Shown here one piece after another: positions 12,677 through 25,331 of a DNA stretch of 64,000 nt. Each line of letters begins with the position of its first letter. The first letter of the stretch is position 1. The notes below the pieces were generated by a model. That model was not told the DNA's origin and searched no databases. It saw nothing but the letters and a program-made list of their open reading frames with translations. The translations under genes were made by a program, and so were the position numbers. This DNA is from Anthopleura xanthogrammica (lineage: Eukaryota > Cnidaria > Anthozoa > Actiniaria > Actiniidae), in contig OZ025216.1 in the NCBI GenBank assembly GCA_964019055.1, forward strand, positions 1,223,501 through 1,287,500. Reading direction: 5' to 3'.

Positions 12677-15344
12677 TGTTGATTTTGATTTCAAAACTAA
12701 GAGTTTTATTTATGAATGGTTTCATTACCCAAGTTATTATAGGAAATCGCGAACTTTAGAGTATTTCACCAACAATTGAATATAGGATTGCGCGCGCTTC
12801 GTTTTTTGATACGTACCTCTTTCAAAATACGAAAAATAATATCTATATTTTAGGAATAAATCGATGTTTTTAGATAATCACCTGTGTAATGATACTACAA
12901 CAATTATTAGGTCACGTGTCGGTAAATATACACCGGTAATCACGGAGAACCTTTGGTAAACAGTTGTTAAATAATGGGTCGGTGGGGAATTGGTACACAA
13001 CTGTGTGAGCAATGTCGGGCCATTTTAGAAAATATACTATATATACAGAGAGAGGATTTGTGGAGGCCTCGTGTACCACGAGGCACGGAGGACACAGTTA
13101 ACCGGTAACTATATATATATAGAATGTAATTTTTTATTTGCATTTCTAAATTTTGGATCTTAGCTTCTTGCTCTGCTTATCATTGGCTGCTGCACACACG
13201 TACGTCTTCGTTTTCTCTGGAAAGAATAGTGGTTGGCTTGCGACCACTACACACGTATACGTACGCGACGCACAAAATAAAATTAAGAGAAAGATTCCCA
13301 AAATGGAGCTTAGTAATAAATTTGAATATTTTAAGAGAATATATTGTAATGAATAATTTTATGGTATTATCGATATTGTAAAAGTTGGATAACACGTGCA
13401 CATTGATATAGTTATTAAAATTGTTATATTTGTCGGATTGGTAGGTTTGTTCGATTGGATTATTTATGTGAGTTTATGCGTTATTTATATACGATATTAT
13501 GACCATCATATGCGCATCATCATCACTATTATCATCACTGCCGACTTAATCATTTTCATAAACACTATCATCATCATAAACACTATCATCACTGCCACCT
13601 TCATCATTATTATAAACACTATCATCATCATAAGCGTTATCAATCATTATCATCATATAATCCTCATTACCATGATATATGACCATCATACTCCTATCTA
13701 TATCATCAGAACCATTATTGTTATCAATCATTATCATCTTCATCAACATCATTATATTAATCATCATCATCAGAACCATTATTGTTATCAATCATTATCA
13801 TCTTCATCAACATCATTATATTAATCATCATCATCAGAAGCATTGTCATTCATCATCATCATCATTCATCTCAACCTCGTTGCGCAAATCAAACCAGCCT
13901 TCAAGCGGTCAAACTTTCCAGATTTCGCTTGCGGTTTTGCTCCAATTACTAGACTGCATCTATTGCTTACATGGGTACTACACGGAGGACTATTATACTA
14001 TGACTTATTGAGGTATAAAGCCTGCAGGAAAAGACTCGTACTCGATAAAAGGGATAATGATAGCTATTTTTGTCGAATATAATAAGATTTATTAATTAAT
14101 AAATATATTAAATCATTGAATCAATATCAAGAAACATTTGTAACTATGGTAAAAGCTAGATTAATTACTCATAATTTATGTATATAAATAGATGTGCCAA
14201 TCATCACCATGACAACCAAATCACTAGAACACCGAACTGATGTCAATTTGAATAAGCCATATAAATATGTGATATCGTTACCATAGGAACTATTGAAACC
14301 ATGACAACGATATCGAATAACTTATGCGACCTGTTACTATAGCAACGTTGAACTAATAACTACATTTGATGTAATTGAATAAATACATGGAATCACCATG
14401 GGAACTGAATCACGTGGTAAAATGCACCAATCAAGATTAAGTGTGGTTTGATAACGGTAAGGATGAAGTGCGACGGACTTTGACGTTGGAAAATCGCTAC
14501 TAAAAATGCTATGAGATTATTTGTATTTGTAACCTGAGATTAGGATCAATTAATTTTTTCAGGGACATGGAAAAAAAAGATCTGGTCGGAAAATTAAAAA
14601 TGAAATATGAATGTAAAAAGTAAATAGCACCATGAGAAAGTTACCAATCTCATACTGGTATTTTTCAGCATGTTAAAGGTGTGGTAGTACAGACAACAAA
14701 TTCGTGCAACATCGTTGCGTTGCAAGTTGCAGAGTGAATGTTGCTCGTATTACCACCTCGTGCAACAACAAAATTTTCTTGCGCGACTTTGTTGCAGAAG
14801 TAGAAGCTCTTTCTACTCTCTGTAACAAAGAAAATTTGTTGCACGCGGAGTGGTAATACGAGCAACATTCGCTCTGCAACTTGAAACACAACGATGTCGC
14901 GAGACAAGTTGCACGATTTTGTTGGTCGTATTACCACATCTTAAAACTTCAGCTCAAGCATGAGAGCTAATAACAGCAGAAACAACAGCAGCAAGGAAAA
15001 AGAACCGCACAAAAACAGCTATAGCAGTAAAATACCACGCACAAAAATATTACACCGACGAAGTAAGGGAAGTAACCCTAAAAAAAACATTTAAAAAAAC
15101 AAAACTGAGAAAAGATAAAAGAAAAATTATTGATCGAGATGTCGAAAGTCTACTGGTTTCTAAATCAGAAACGTTATATATAAAAAGGATTTTAAAGAGT
15201 AAGATAATATGGTGGAAAATGAATAAAAATTCCCGAGGATTGGTTTGAAATTCGAAAGCCACTCAAGATAGATAGAAATTCATCAAGTAAGGACTAAAAA
15301 TGTGTTAACCCATAAAGATTGAGTGTCGAGTGAGTGAGTGAAAT
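12677..15344. other. Intergenic between convergent LIM-HD and NCS genes
   Basis: No gene was found. The region includes AT-rich unique sequence and a degenerate ATC/CAT-rich tract at 13510-13870, which yields Ile/His/Ser open frames with no coding character. The foldback element at 14673-14944 lies here too. Both genes should terminate in this region; I could not choose a poly(A) site. Confidence 0.5.
14673..14944. mobile_element. Foldback MITE bounded by TTAA
   Basis: Two long inverted arms pair over roughly 110 bp each; both contain TTGCTCGTATTACCAC-type blocks and GTTGCAGAG. TTAA lies at both extremities (14673-14676 and 14941-14944), with inner ends A-GGTGTGGTAGTAC and its inverted counterpart. 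TTAA duplication is typical of piggyBac-like elements. The terminal GGTG resembles the element at 61048-61326. Confidence 0.7.
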
Positions 15345-18300
15345 TCACTCGGCAGCTGGTAGGACGTCTTCCTGGGGAAGGTCGATAGCTAGAGCCTGAA
15401 CGATCCATGGATCACATTTGGAACCTTCTCGAAACTCTTCCATCGTCAGGCGCCCATCTTCGTTCTGCAAAACAACAATTTACGTTAGTATAAGGCCATA
15501 AATGAGAAGGTCGTGTTAAAGAAATGATATTGTACCTTCAATTGTTTGATACTTACTTGATCCATTTGTTTAAATATTTTGTCTACTCTCTTTTCTGGTG
15601 TGTCTTCATCTTGTGGAAGGTCTATGATGTTACCCTATAGAATAAGAGCAAAATCAAAAAATAATGATCTTCATAACTATACACTCGCTGATTCCATCAC
15701 GCTAAAGATCTTGTTGATTGGCTAATTCCATCATACTGAAGACGCGTTGATTGGCTGATTCCATCATACTGAAGACGCGTTGATTGGCTGATTCCATCAT
15801 ACTGAAGACGCGTTGATTGGCTAATTCCTTCGAACTGAAGACGCGCTTATTTTTTAATTATTTTACCTTGATAATCGCAGATTAGCTATTCCCTGGCGCT
15901 AATTTGCTGCCAACGCACATTTCTATTCCCTTCTCCCCCCCCCCCCCCCTTTAGGCATCTTGTTTTTCGTAGTTCCCATTCCTCTTGCGCTGCTACGCTA
16001 TCATTTGCGCAACGAGGATGAAATACTCACAAAGTTCGTTTAATTAACAGTTATTTCCTTACCACCATACTATAAATAGCCTTAACAATGCTCAACATCT
16101 CCTCTTTTGTAATATAGCCATCTCTGTCCAGATCATATAGGGAAAACGCCCCTAAAAATGAAAAATGTAAAAAATAAAAATATAAGTTAAAAAAAGGAAA
16201 ACTAAAATCCCCCTCATGGTCATCGTTTGTTCTCTCCCTTGATTTGAGAGTTTTTCTCCAGGTTCTCCGGTTTTCCTACACCCTAAATCTCAAATCGATT
16301 TGTGACTTGAATTAGCCGTGCCCTGTTTTATCAGGTGAGCGTTAGCAAGAGGTTGTTTCAGGATTCGAGCTTGAAGGTAGTAAATGAAGAATATACTTAC
16401 ATTCAAGCTTTTCGTCCAAGCTTCCTCTTGAAGTAATAGACAACGCTGTGATGAACTCCTTGAAATTGATATGACCATCCTATATATCATTAATGAAATA
16501 ATATTGTTAGTAGGTTCCTGGACGTCTGGACGATGATGGAAGTTAGGTGCTGAAACGCCCTCCCCCTGGAGGGAGGGGGTACTTCCTTAAAAAAAAATCA
16601 GGGATAAGCGTGGGGAAACTGAATTTAACCCCTAAAAGATAAAGTTTTGGGTGTAATCCTGTTTTAATTTTAGCCCTAAAATATACCACTTTGAAACACA
16701 AAGTAAATTATTTCAAACAAAAAGCATGTAGTTTATTGCAACTCTGATAAACTGAAGGTCTGATATACGGTTTTATGTTTGCAGCCACCAAACTCGTAGC
16801 CCTAAAAGATACCGCACGTGCTTAAAACCAACAGCTTTTCCTTTCTTAGCCCTAAAAGATGGACTTACGATTTCAGATACAACGCTGATCCCCACCCTTC
16901 GTCATAACGAAGCACCCCCGGAACGTTCCCGAATGATTCACCAAAACTGTACAACATAGGTTAATACTTACTGAATTTCGATCAAATACTTTGAAGACAA
17001 AGGCTGCAAATTTGGTTGGATCCCCGAACGGGAAAAACTGTTGATAAATTCTTTGAAATTCCTGGGAAATAGAAAAACGGTGCCAAATTAGAAACCCCGG
17101 CGTTCTAAAATAGCTTTAACGGCAGGGAATAATAGCTGTGGTAGGGTCGTTTTTGGATGATCTCTTCATTGGAAGAGATGACTGAAGAAAGATATGCAAT
17201 ATAATGGGAGGGAGAGAAAGTTAATACAAGTGGGAGAGGAGAAATGGGAGTGGGAAGTGAAAATGAGAGAGAAGTGGAGAAAATATAATGATAAAATTTT
17301 AGACCAATAATATAATTTTTTGAGAAACTGTATAATATGAAAGATTTCCGTTGGTTGTTTGGGGGTGGGGAGGGGGGTGGTTGTTTGGGGGTGGGGAGGG
17401 GGGTTGAGGGGTGGGGTGGGGGATGAGGTGTCTAGGAAACAAAGAGAAGAGGGTTTGGTAGGTAATTTCTGATGATAGATTTCTTGAGGACAGCCATCAA
17501 GGATAACGACAAAGTATGAGAAATAAAGAATCCTTTTTTTGGATAAAATCGAGGATCAAGGATCAAAATGAGTCCAGACAATTTGGGAATCAAGGATCAG
17601 AATTTTAGAATTTTGGGTTAACTAGATTCAATGTAGAAGAGGAATTAATTGATCAGAATCTCTGCGCTCTTAATGGCATCAGGGAACAAGGTGAAAGCTG
17701 AATTTTCAATGCTGAACTAATGCACTAATATCTCTCAAATAAAAATAATGATTCACTTCTATAATAAATATTTCAAGGTTATCTACAAAAAGAATATTTC
17801 ACATAGAAAAATAAAAACTTGAAATCAGAATAATTTTTTAAATTTTGATTTCATGAAAATTTACATGAATAAACATGTATTCTGCAGAAAGCAGCCACCA
17901 AAGCAGTGGAAAGATAATTTAACTGTGATTATTTCTAGGTGTGAAAACAGTAAAACCTTGCTATGCAAGACATGTATATTCGTTAGTGAAAATTCTGGAA
18001 ATTGTTTAAAATTTTATTCTTACTTAAAAAACACATCAGATTCTCTAAATTGATAAGAGCATTATCTCAGCCCTAACAATGCTTCCTGCGAGAACACTAT
18101 ATTGTTTGCTATCAGAATTTGAACTAAGCCCTTAAGCCATCCCTGGGGATTATTAGTCATAGCTTTGAAACCTTATTTTCACAAATATCATTCACTTCAT
18201 CCTCTTCTCCATTAAGCTCATAAAATGTACCTAATCATAGCTTGTCTGAAATACAATCCTAATTCTACTTCTAACAGATATAATTTGTCATAGAATTATG

Positions 18301-21300
18301 TCTGACGGAAGAGGAATAGAATCAAAATAAGTAGCTGTATGTATTTGACACATAGTTGACACATAAATGAATATCCCTGACAACGAAAGTATTTCTATAT
18401 TGATTTATTGCTGAAGGCAGCTTATATAGCTAGACAGTACAAATACACAAGTTAGAGCAGGTTTCTGGTAGTATCAGAATAATGAACAATTACGCATCAC
18501 CTTTTATCTCCTCTGACAGCTCCATAACCATACGTGTATGTGTACCATATATAACAAATATATCTGCTTTAAAATATTTGCAATTAAGAAATTCTTATTC
18601 GATTTGCAATACACAGGGCTTAACATGCATTAAATACCATTATTTATGATATATAGTCGTCATGAACAAATGATAACTGGAAGACTTATTCTAAAGGATC
18701 TCTATAATATTACAACCTTGACCGCTTCTATCTATCTATTTAGAGGTTTTGACTTCAATCAATTAAACTTGCTTATTTCGACTGTCGCAGGTCTTTGTAA
18801 ATTTGAAAAACTAAGAAATGTGCATCCCCTGTTCCATTAAGATTCAGGCTTCCATCTAATGTATACTATCATATTTATTGATGAGGCTTGAGTCAGAATG
18901 TCTGGAAAATTCTCTGTTTCTTCACCATTGTCAAGATAACAAAAAAGGCGTTTCATTTATCTGATTGACTCCCTGTTGATTTGGTGTGAACTTTCTCACT
19001 GAAACATGCATGCTAACCCATTAACTTAGGGACTTTTGCTGCTAATGTCATTCAATGATGATTAAGAACTATGTTCTAGCATATTGAGATGATCATGCAT
19101 GACCACCTATTTCTATTTTATTTTTACAGTTTAAACATGAATTTAAAACATTTTGCTTTTTTTTACTTTATTTCATCTAGTTGCCATTTCATGATTTGAG
19201 ACAGAATTTGGATAATAATCGAAAGCAAACATAGTCTATCAATGCCTCAAAGTTGGTGAAAGACATCACAAGATGGCACATAAATAAACCTGCTTTAATG
19301 AGATTTAGTGTGAATGAAGCTGTCTATTATAGCCTGCTGTCAATAACTTAAGTAAACAATATAAAGTCTTGACTCTGCTTGTCTCAAAATATTGCCTAAT
19401 GCACTTGTCAAACCAGTATTGTGGTCAATAAATTCTGTCAGTAAAAAGACAAACTCACTTATAAAATTTAACACAAAATTACAAATAGATTTGAAATTGA
19501 AAATAAATTTATGGAAAAGAAAAAAAATTTAAACATGTTTTTACTTGTACACACTCATAGAGTAGCCATTGAAATTAATTTTCATGATATTAGAATAGCT
19601 TGAGAATGCAGGCATGTATAGTTGTGTGACTCTAACAGGTCAAAGAAATATAATTATTAAAAGCATCCAACTAATAAAAATACTTCCAAATCAATGAACA
19701 CCATTCACTATGCAGAAATTTAATAAATTTATGCAAATTGATCGACAGGGAATTTCAAAGTTGTTTCTGACATTGCTTAATCTAAAAGACTCAAATAAAG
19801 AAAGCTGCTAAAACCAAGCCAAATAAATGATAAGTTAAACTTCATTACAGCAGAACTACTTCCCAGAGGATTTCAGCTGAAACGATTTACAAAAGATCCC
19901 AGGAAGGAATTTCCACACCTTTTTACAACCTACTATAACATCAGTTCAAAAAAATGAGTTGAACTAGCTGTAATTAAGATTTTGATATGAAAATCCAATT
20001 CGTACGTAAATTGTAACCTCAGATAGAGATGACGAGCGCTAAGCAGATTAAAATATCTCTTACTTAAGAAAATAAACCATGATTAATATATACTAAGACC
20101 AAATGTTGGAACTTGGATATAGTAAATAGCAATATAAGACAAAAATGTTAAAGAAATCTACTTGTAGATTAAATGAATGATTCAGAAATTTTATGGCTGG
20201 AAATTGTTTTCACTGTTTTACCATCTTTCAGAAATTTCTTATATAATTTTCCATATAATATTTTAAGCAAGGATGTTTTTGTTTTTTTTGAAACCGCAGC
20301 AATAAGTATAAATTCTGCAACACAAGGGCACATTTTGTATTCAAAATTAACCTGAATCAACTAGAACTGTACTAAAATAAAAATCTCTATCTTTATTCAG
20401 GATATTTCTCATGATTTTCATCGAAATGACCCAGCATATGAGTTGTGAAGAAAACTTGGGCAAAGTAATTGGAAATTTTTTTGCTAAATGCTGGGGTACA
20501 TGCTGGTTCGCATCAGCACAAAAAGCAGTACAGCATAAATAATAATAGTAATAATAATTTGACTTGATGCTTGTTGGGTTGATACTGGTTGCCAAGGAAG
20601 TTTAGGGTTACGTTTCTTGATTACTTAAAGAAAGGACTTGTCATAATACAATGAATACTAATGAAATTGAGGAGAAAGAAGAAAAGAGAGGGACAGGTGA
20701 TAATTTAAAGAGAAATATTCTAGAAGGAACTTTATTGAATGGTTTCAAAAATTGTATGTACCTAGGCTAAATCTTTTTTTTAAAACAAAAGAAACAAAAA
20801 ATAGAAATAAAATCCTAAAAAAATAAATGAATAAAATCCTACTCATTTTATTCCAAAAATCAAAATTCACCAAAAATATAGAATAGTGGGGAGTACAGTT
20901 TACTTTCTACTACATACATGTATACTTGTCTTCAATATGAACCAACAAAAATGGAAAGGGAAAAAAAGAAAAGAAGAAAAGAAGTTTTTGTGATAGCATA
21001 TCAAAGGGATAGATATCAGGAGTCTCTGATAAGAGACAGAGATGCAAATTAAATCAATCAGTCAATCAATACTCTGTTTACATTGGCGTAGAGTATGTAC
21101 ATTGATAAGTATTTTAAGGTGGCTAATACCCACATACTCAACCACTTCGGCAAAGCACCTCATTTATCAACACCATGAAATTGATCTCAACAAACTAATA
21201 ATGGATATGATGTTAAAATTCAAAGATTTCGTATAAAGAGTTCAAAAAAATAAAATTTCAGCTTTGAAAACCTCCCCTCCCCTCCCCAAAAATTGGCCTA

Positions 21301-22190
21301 AAAATAATTTCAATTCCAAAAAAAGCCCAGATACATTTAAAAATATTCAAGTATGAAATATAATATTGCAAGGAAGTGTTAATTTAAATTATTTATGATT
21401 TGAAATACGAGGAATTCATAGAAATAGTAAAAGGAAAATATGGATGAGAGATTTAGAAAATTTTGTACGAAATGAAATTCAAAACATCTGGTCATAGCTC
21501 TTTTGAAGTGTATATTTTCATTCATTGAACTACTTAAAAATGTCTCCTAATTCTCTTATTTTGAGAGTCAAAAACATTTTATTCTTGCCTTTAAGGCAAA
21601 AAAAATCCTAGATTTTGAATTCAAACTACAGAATCAAGAATTCAGATTTTTGCGTCAAAAATAGAAAAATATTTTAATGAACCGCATTGATATTTGTTTT
21701 GTGCGGGTTATCAGAAAGTACCGTCTGTCTTACCTCTTGTTTTAGCTGCCCCGAAGGGCAGTCTTTCATAAAATCTTTATACCTGAAGGCAATAAACGAA
21801 GCCATTAATGAAAAGCTTTTTTGGTTGTGTTTGCAGAGCAGAGTAAATCTTCCGCAGTTTATTATTCACGTTAATCCATTAGAAAATTCAAGGCCGAAAA
21901 TATCCTGATATCTCAGTAGAAAACCACAAAGTAGCTCTCTAAGACATGACCAAGGCATGTGTTATTTAGATAAATCACTCACCATTTATGAAGTTCTTTT
22001 TTATCGACTGCAAGGCAAAAGAAATTAATATTTTGAGCAATTTTCCAAAGTAAACAAGTTCCACGCGGCAATGCAGTTACAGCAAATGACAGCTCATTTA
22101 GTGCCTTTAAATTCTAATAAACTTACAGTATGTGCACTGTAGAAGCTCCTGTGTTTCTTCAGGTGAGAGTTTGCAGCCTTTTTGACCCAT
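15345..22190 (-). CDS. Neuronal calcium sensor (frequenin/NCS-1-like), 8 exons
   Basis: EF-hand Ca2+ sensor of the NCS family. Members are membrane-tethered by an N-myristoyl group and regulate channels, receptors and PI4-kinase; these roles are family knowledge. Exons in coding order are 22127-22190, 21983-22007 (25 nt), 21734-21782, 16972-17061, 16401-16479, 16063-16151, 15557-15634 and 15345-15464. They sum to 594 nt, or 197 residues; NCS-1 has 190. The start MGQKGCKLS has Gly2 as myristoylation site. EF1 is degenerate (DCPSGQ), as usual in the family. EF2 [14 protein letters not shown]3 [12 protein letters not shown] and EF4 [13 protein letters not shown] keep the canonical loop residues. 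[28 protein letters not shown] and [13 protein letters not shown] match frequenin closely. The C-terminal tail [11 protein letters not shown] differs from the usual short tail. Intron 3 is 4.7 kb. Confidence 0.94.
15688..15845. repeat. 33-bp tandem repeat, about 4 copies, in NCS intron
   Basis: The unit contains GATTCCATCATACTGAAGAC followed by gcgttgattggct. Copies are nearly perfect centrally and decay at the edges. It lies in the intron between the 15557-15634 and 16063-16151 exons. Confidence 0.85.
17351..17430 (+). repeat. G-rich direct repeat with G-quadruplex potential
   Basis: Two adjacent copies of TTGTTTGGGGGTGGGGAGGG are followed by further G runs. There are more than eight runs of four or more G on the plus strand, which is the template strand of the NCS gene (intron 3). 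Confidence 0.7.
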
Positions 22191-25100
22191 GTCGTATTGT
22201 TTAAGGATTTATTTTTCGCATTTTTAAAGACGTAAACTCGTCCTTGTTGTCATCACCGCCATCTTACGAGGACACCCACAATGCAAAGGTAGTCACGCCA
22301 AAATAATACATCCTATGACCCAGGGAGGGGTGGGTAAGTCATTTTTGTCCGTTATCAATTTAACATTACGATTACAGGTGTTCTTGGAAGGAAATTTGAA
22401 TTTGAATCAAGACGCGTAGGAATCAACTATCCATAACAAGACAGATTACGTAATCAAGATATCAGATCTAGCTTTATCGTCGAGTCTTTGGATGTATTTT
22501 TTACTTGAAGTTTTGAGTTTTGATTTCGAAATCTCGTGACTCGACGCAAGTCCAAACTTGATAAAATTCACTCAGGATTTTGAACATTTTGTTCTCAACC
22601 TCATAAATCAATAAACTCTTTTCAGAAGTACTTCAAAGTACGAAATAGTCAAGGGTTCGCGCTACGAAAGGTTCTGACAAAAACAATAACAAATCTGAAG
22701 ACAAAAATGAAAATAGCGGCGAGGGACTACTAAGCTAATATGAACTTGCGCAGGGCGTCGCTGTAAAATAAGTATGCGCACAAAAGTTGAAACTATTTCA
22801 GTGAAAATCGCAACAAAGACTCAAGGTTAACATCTGGTACATATGATTACAAAGATTTTGGAGAATATGATTTTGTCGCTACCTAAAGTAAGCGCAAAAT
22901 TAGTGATCTGTGGTTTGCGGAAATTAGGCTTGCAATATGTTGTGGCGAGACGTCGGGATATGAAGGGTTTATTGTCCGCGCACTCAACTCACTACTCGCA
23001 CATTAAAAGGGAAAAAGAAAGTGAAGGAAAGGAAATGAGAAGAATGGAAAGGAAAGGAAATTAGAGGAAGTCATTAAAAAGTAATCATCAAAGCTTTCCA
23101 TTATCAAATCTATACAATTCCTTAACTTTGCACCATTGTACAATCAATACAGAATGGAAATCCCCCGTCGATGGTAGCTGTTACGCGGACCTCTTTCATC
23201 TTGTTACATTCTCACATTATTACATAATCACATAACTATAAAGTTCGGTCCTGAAGACTTCCTAAGAAGAGCGCAAGGTAACAACAGCTCGCCACGCAAT
23301 ACACAGATTTAATACGACACCAAAATAGTTTACGAATGAGCTTATATCCGCACAATAAAGCGCGCGTTTATCTTGGTTATATTATATTGTCATTTAGTTA
23401 TGTTCAATTGACCACAATATTACGGAGAGTAAGTCTTAGAATATTGTTCTTTAATCACAATATACCGTAGAACAATGTGCGGTTCTATACCTAGTAATTT
23501 TATTTTTCAATGATATCGAATTGGAAGTTTTTTCTCAGACCGAGCGGCGTCGGTTAACGTTTTTACTATGCATGTGGTTTGGTTTTAAGGGACTTGTTAT
23601 GTTGCGATTTAACCACAGTCAAATATAAGCAGCCTTATTATATCTGAGGTGTATATATTCATATGATCGAAGGGATACGTGGATATTATAGTTAGAAGAA
23701 ACCGCTAAAAGGGAACGATGAACGTTGGAGGGAAGAAAGTTTCACTCGGCATTTATTCGTTCGTTGGCTGATTTATTTATTCAATGTTGCATTTCAATCT
23801 TTTTCTTAATTTCTTTCATTCTTTCTTTCTTTCATTCTTTACTTCTTCCTTCCTACCTTTCATTCATTCATTCATTCATTCTTTCTTTCAATCTTTCTTT
23901 CTTGTTATCTTTCCTTTCTTTTTTCTCTTTCTTTCTTTCTTCCTTTCGTTCTTTCTTTCTTTCTTTCTTTCCTCCATTCATTATTTTCTCTATGTTTTCA
24001 TAATCCTATAACCATTATTGATAACCTCAAACTATAAAATTGTCATTATCATCTAAGTTCTCCTCTACAGTTTTTATCTAAAGCATCCATATCTGAAAAT
24101 TAGCTTTTCTTCGTATTTGATTCTTGTTTGTTCTTGTTTGCTTCCAACAAGTCGGAAACGTTCAGATATCACTGATAACGAAGACTGTTTGGAAGTTTTT
24201 TTATCCAATAACAAATGAAGAAGCTAGAATCGTGAATAATATATATATATTGCTTTGCTTGAGATATTCTTCTCAGCTTATTAGAAGTATTTGAACTCTA
24301 GGGAAGACTATCTCAAGCTTAATTTTCAATACGAAGAAGAAAAAATTAAAGATAGTAAAAAGGCGTGGGTTGGGGAAAATAAAATCGCTCGATCGCACGA
24401 TTTGGACGCCAATCTTCAATTTCGTACATATGACATTTGATAACGGAAAATATACAATCGGAAATAGGGAAAAATTAAAGGGAAACAGGATGTAATATTC
24501 GTAAAATGTAACCATACTTTAAAAAAACGAAAAAAAAAAAAAAAAACGAAAAAGAAAATATAATTTTGACATTTTCAAACTATATTTGAAATTCATGTAT
24601 TATGATAAAGTTTTTAATATTTTGATGAAATTTTATCTCACATTATTTTGTAAGAGACGCTCAAAATATTTAACACAATTCAGCAGCTAAAGCTACGTGT
24701 AAATATCAATAATTAAGATAGTGATAACATGTTCTGTGAACGCAGCATCTGGAAAAAATCTATATGCCTTTGAAACAGTGATGTAGTAAGCCCCAAGGGT
24801 GCAAACTCTATGCCTTTACAAAATTTATTTACATCTATTTTAAAAAGGTTGTCGAAGCAAAAGGATGAAATGGCGATAGGTCATTCCAAGACCGAAAGGA
24901 ATTATGGGCATACAACTAAACACGCCGAATAATCGAGGTGTTGCCATGGTTTCGTTGACTAAAAGCAGCAGTGGATGTCTCATCACTAACCTCCGTGTTC
25001 TTGACGAGAATAATAATAAGAAACACAAGTCATTCCAGCTATTCTTGGATCTTTGAATGACCTATCTTCTATCGCTTATCGCCTCTATCGCTTATCGCCT

Positions 25101-25331
25101 ATAGCCTTTGGCTTCCACAACTTTTTTTTGAGATAGGTATATGTATCGTATATTAAAAAAAAATAAAAAATACTTGCTAACCATCACCCTTCTGCGATAA
25201 TGTTAGTGACGTGTGCTAGGAAACTGGCACAAAGTTAGATAAATATGTTTAAAATAATAGATAAAATTTGATTTTTGAATAATACATTAATAATACATTA
25301 ATAATTAATTTAATCTTAAAAACCCACATCT
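22191..25331. other. Intergenic between NCS and EOGT genes
   Basis: This covers the NCS promoter side and the EOGT 3' flank. No gene is visible. A (CTTT)n-rich microsatellite with interruptions fills about 23800-23975 and creates Phe/Ser open frames. An A homopolymer lies near 24530-24547. The remainder is AT-rich unique sequence. Confidence 0.5.

Noticed and set aside
13396..14082. Ile/His-rich open frames downstream of the LIM-HD gene
   Set aside because: They follow an imperfect ATC repeat and have no conserved content.
16290..16490. 66-codon minus frame at the NCS exon
   Set aside because: Shadow frame; the correct frame encodes the EF-hand 2 exon with consistent phase.
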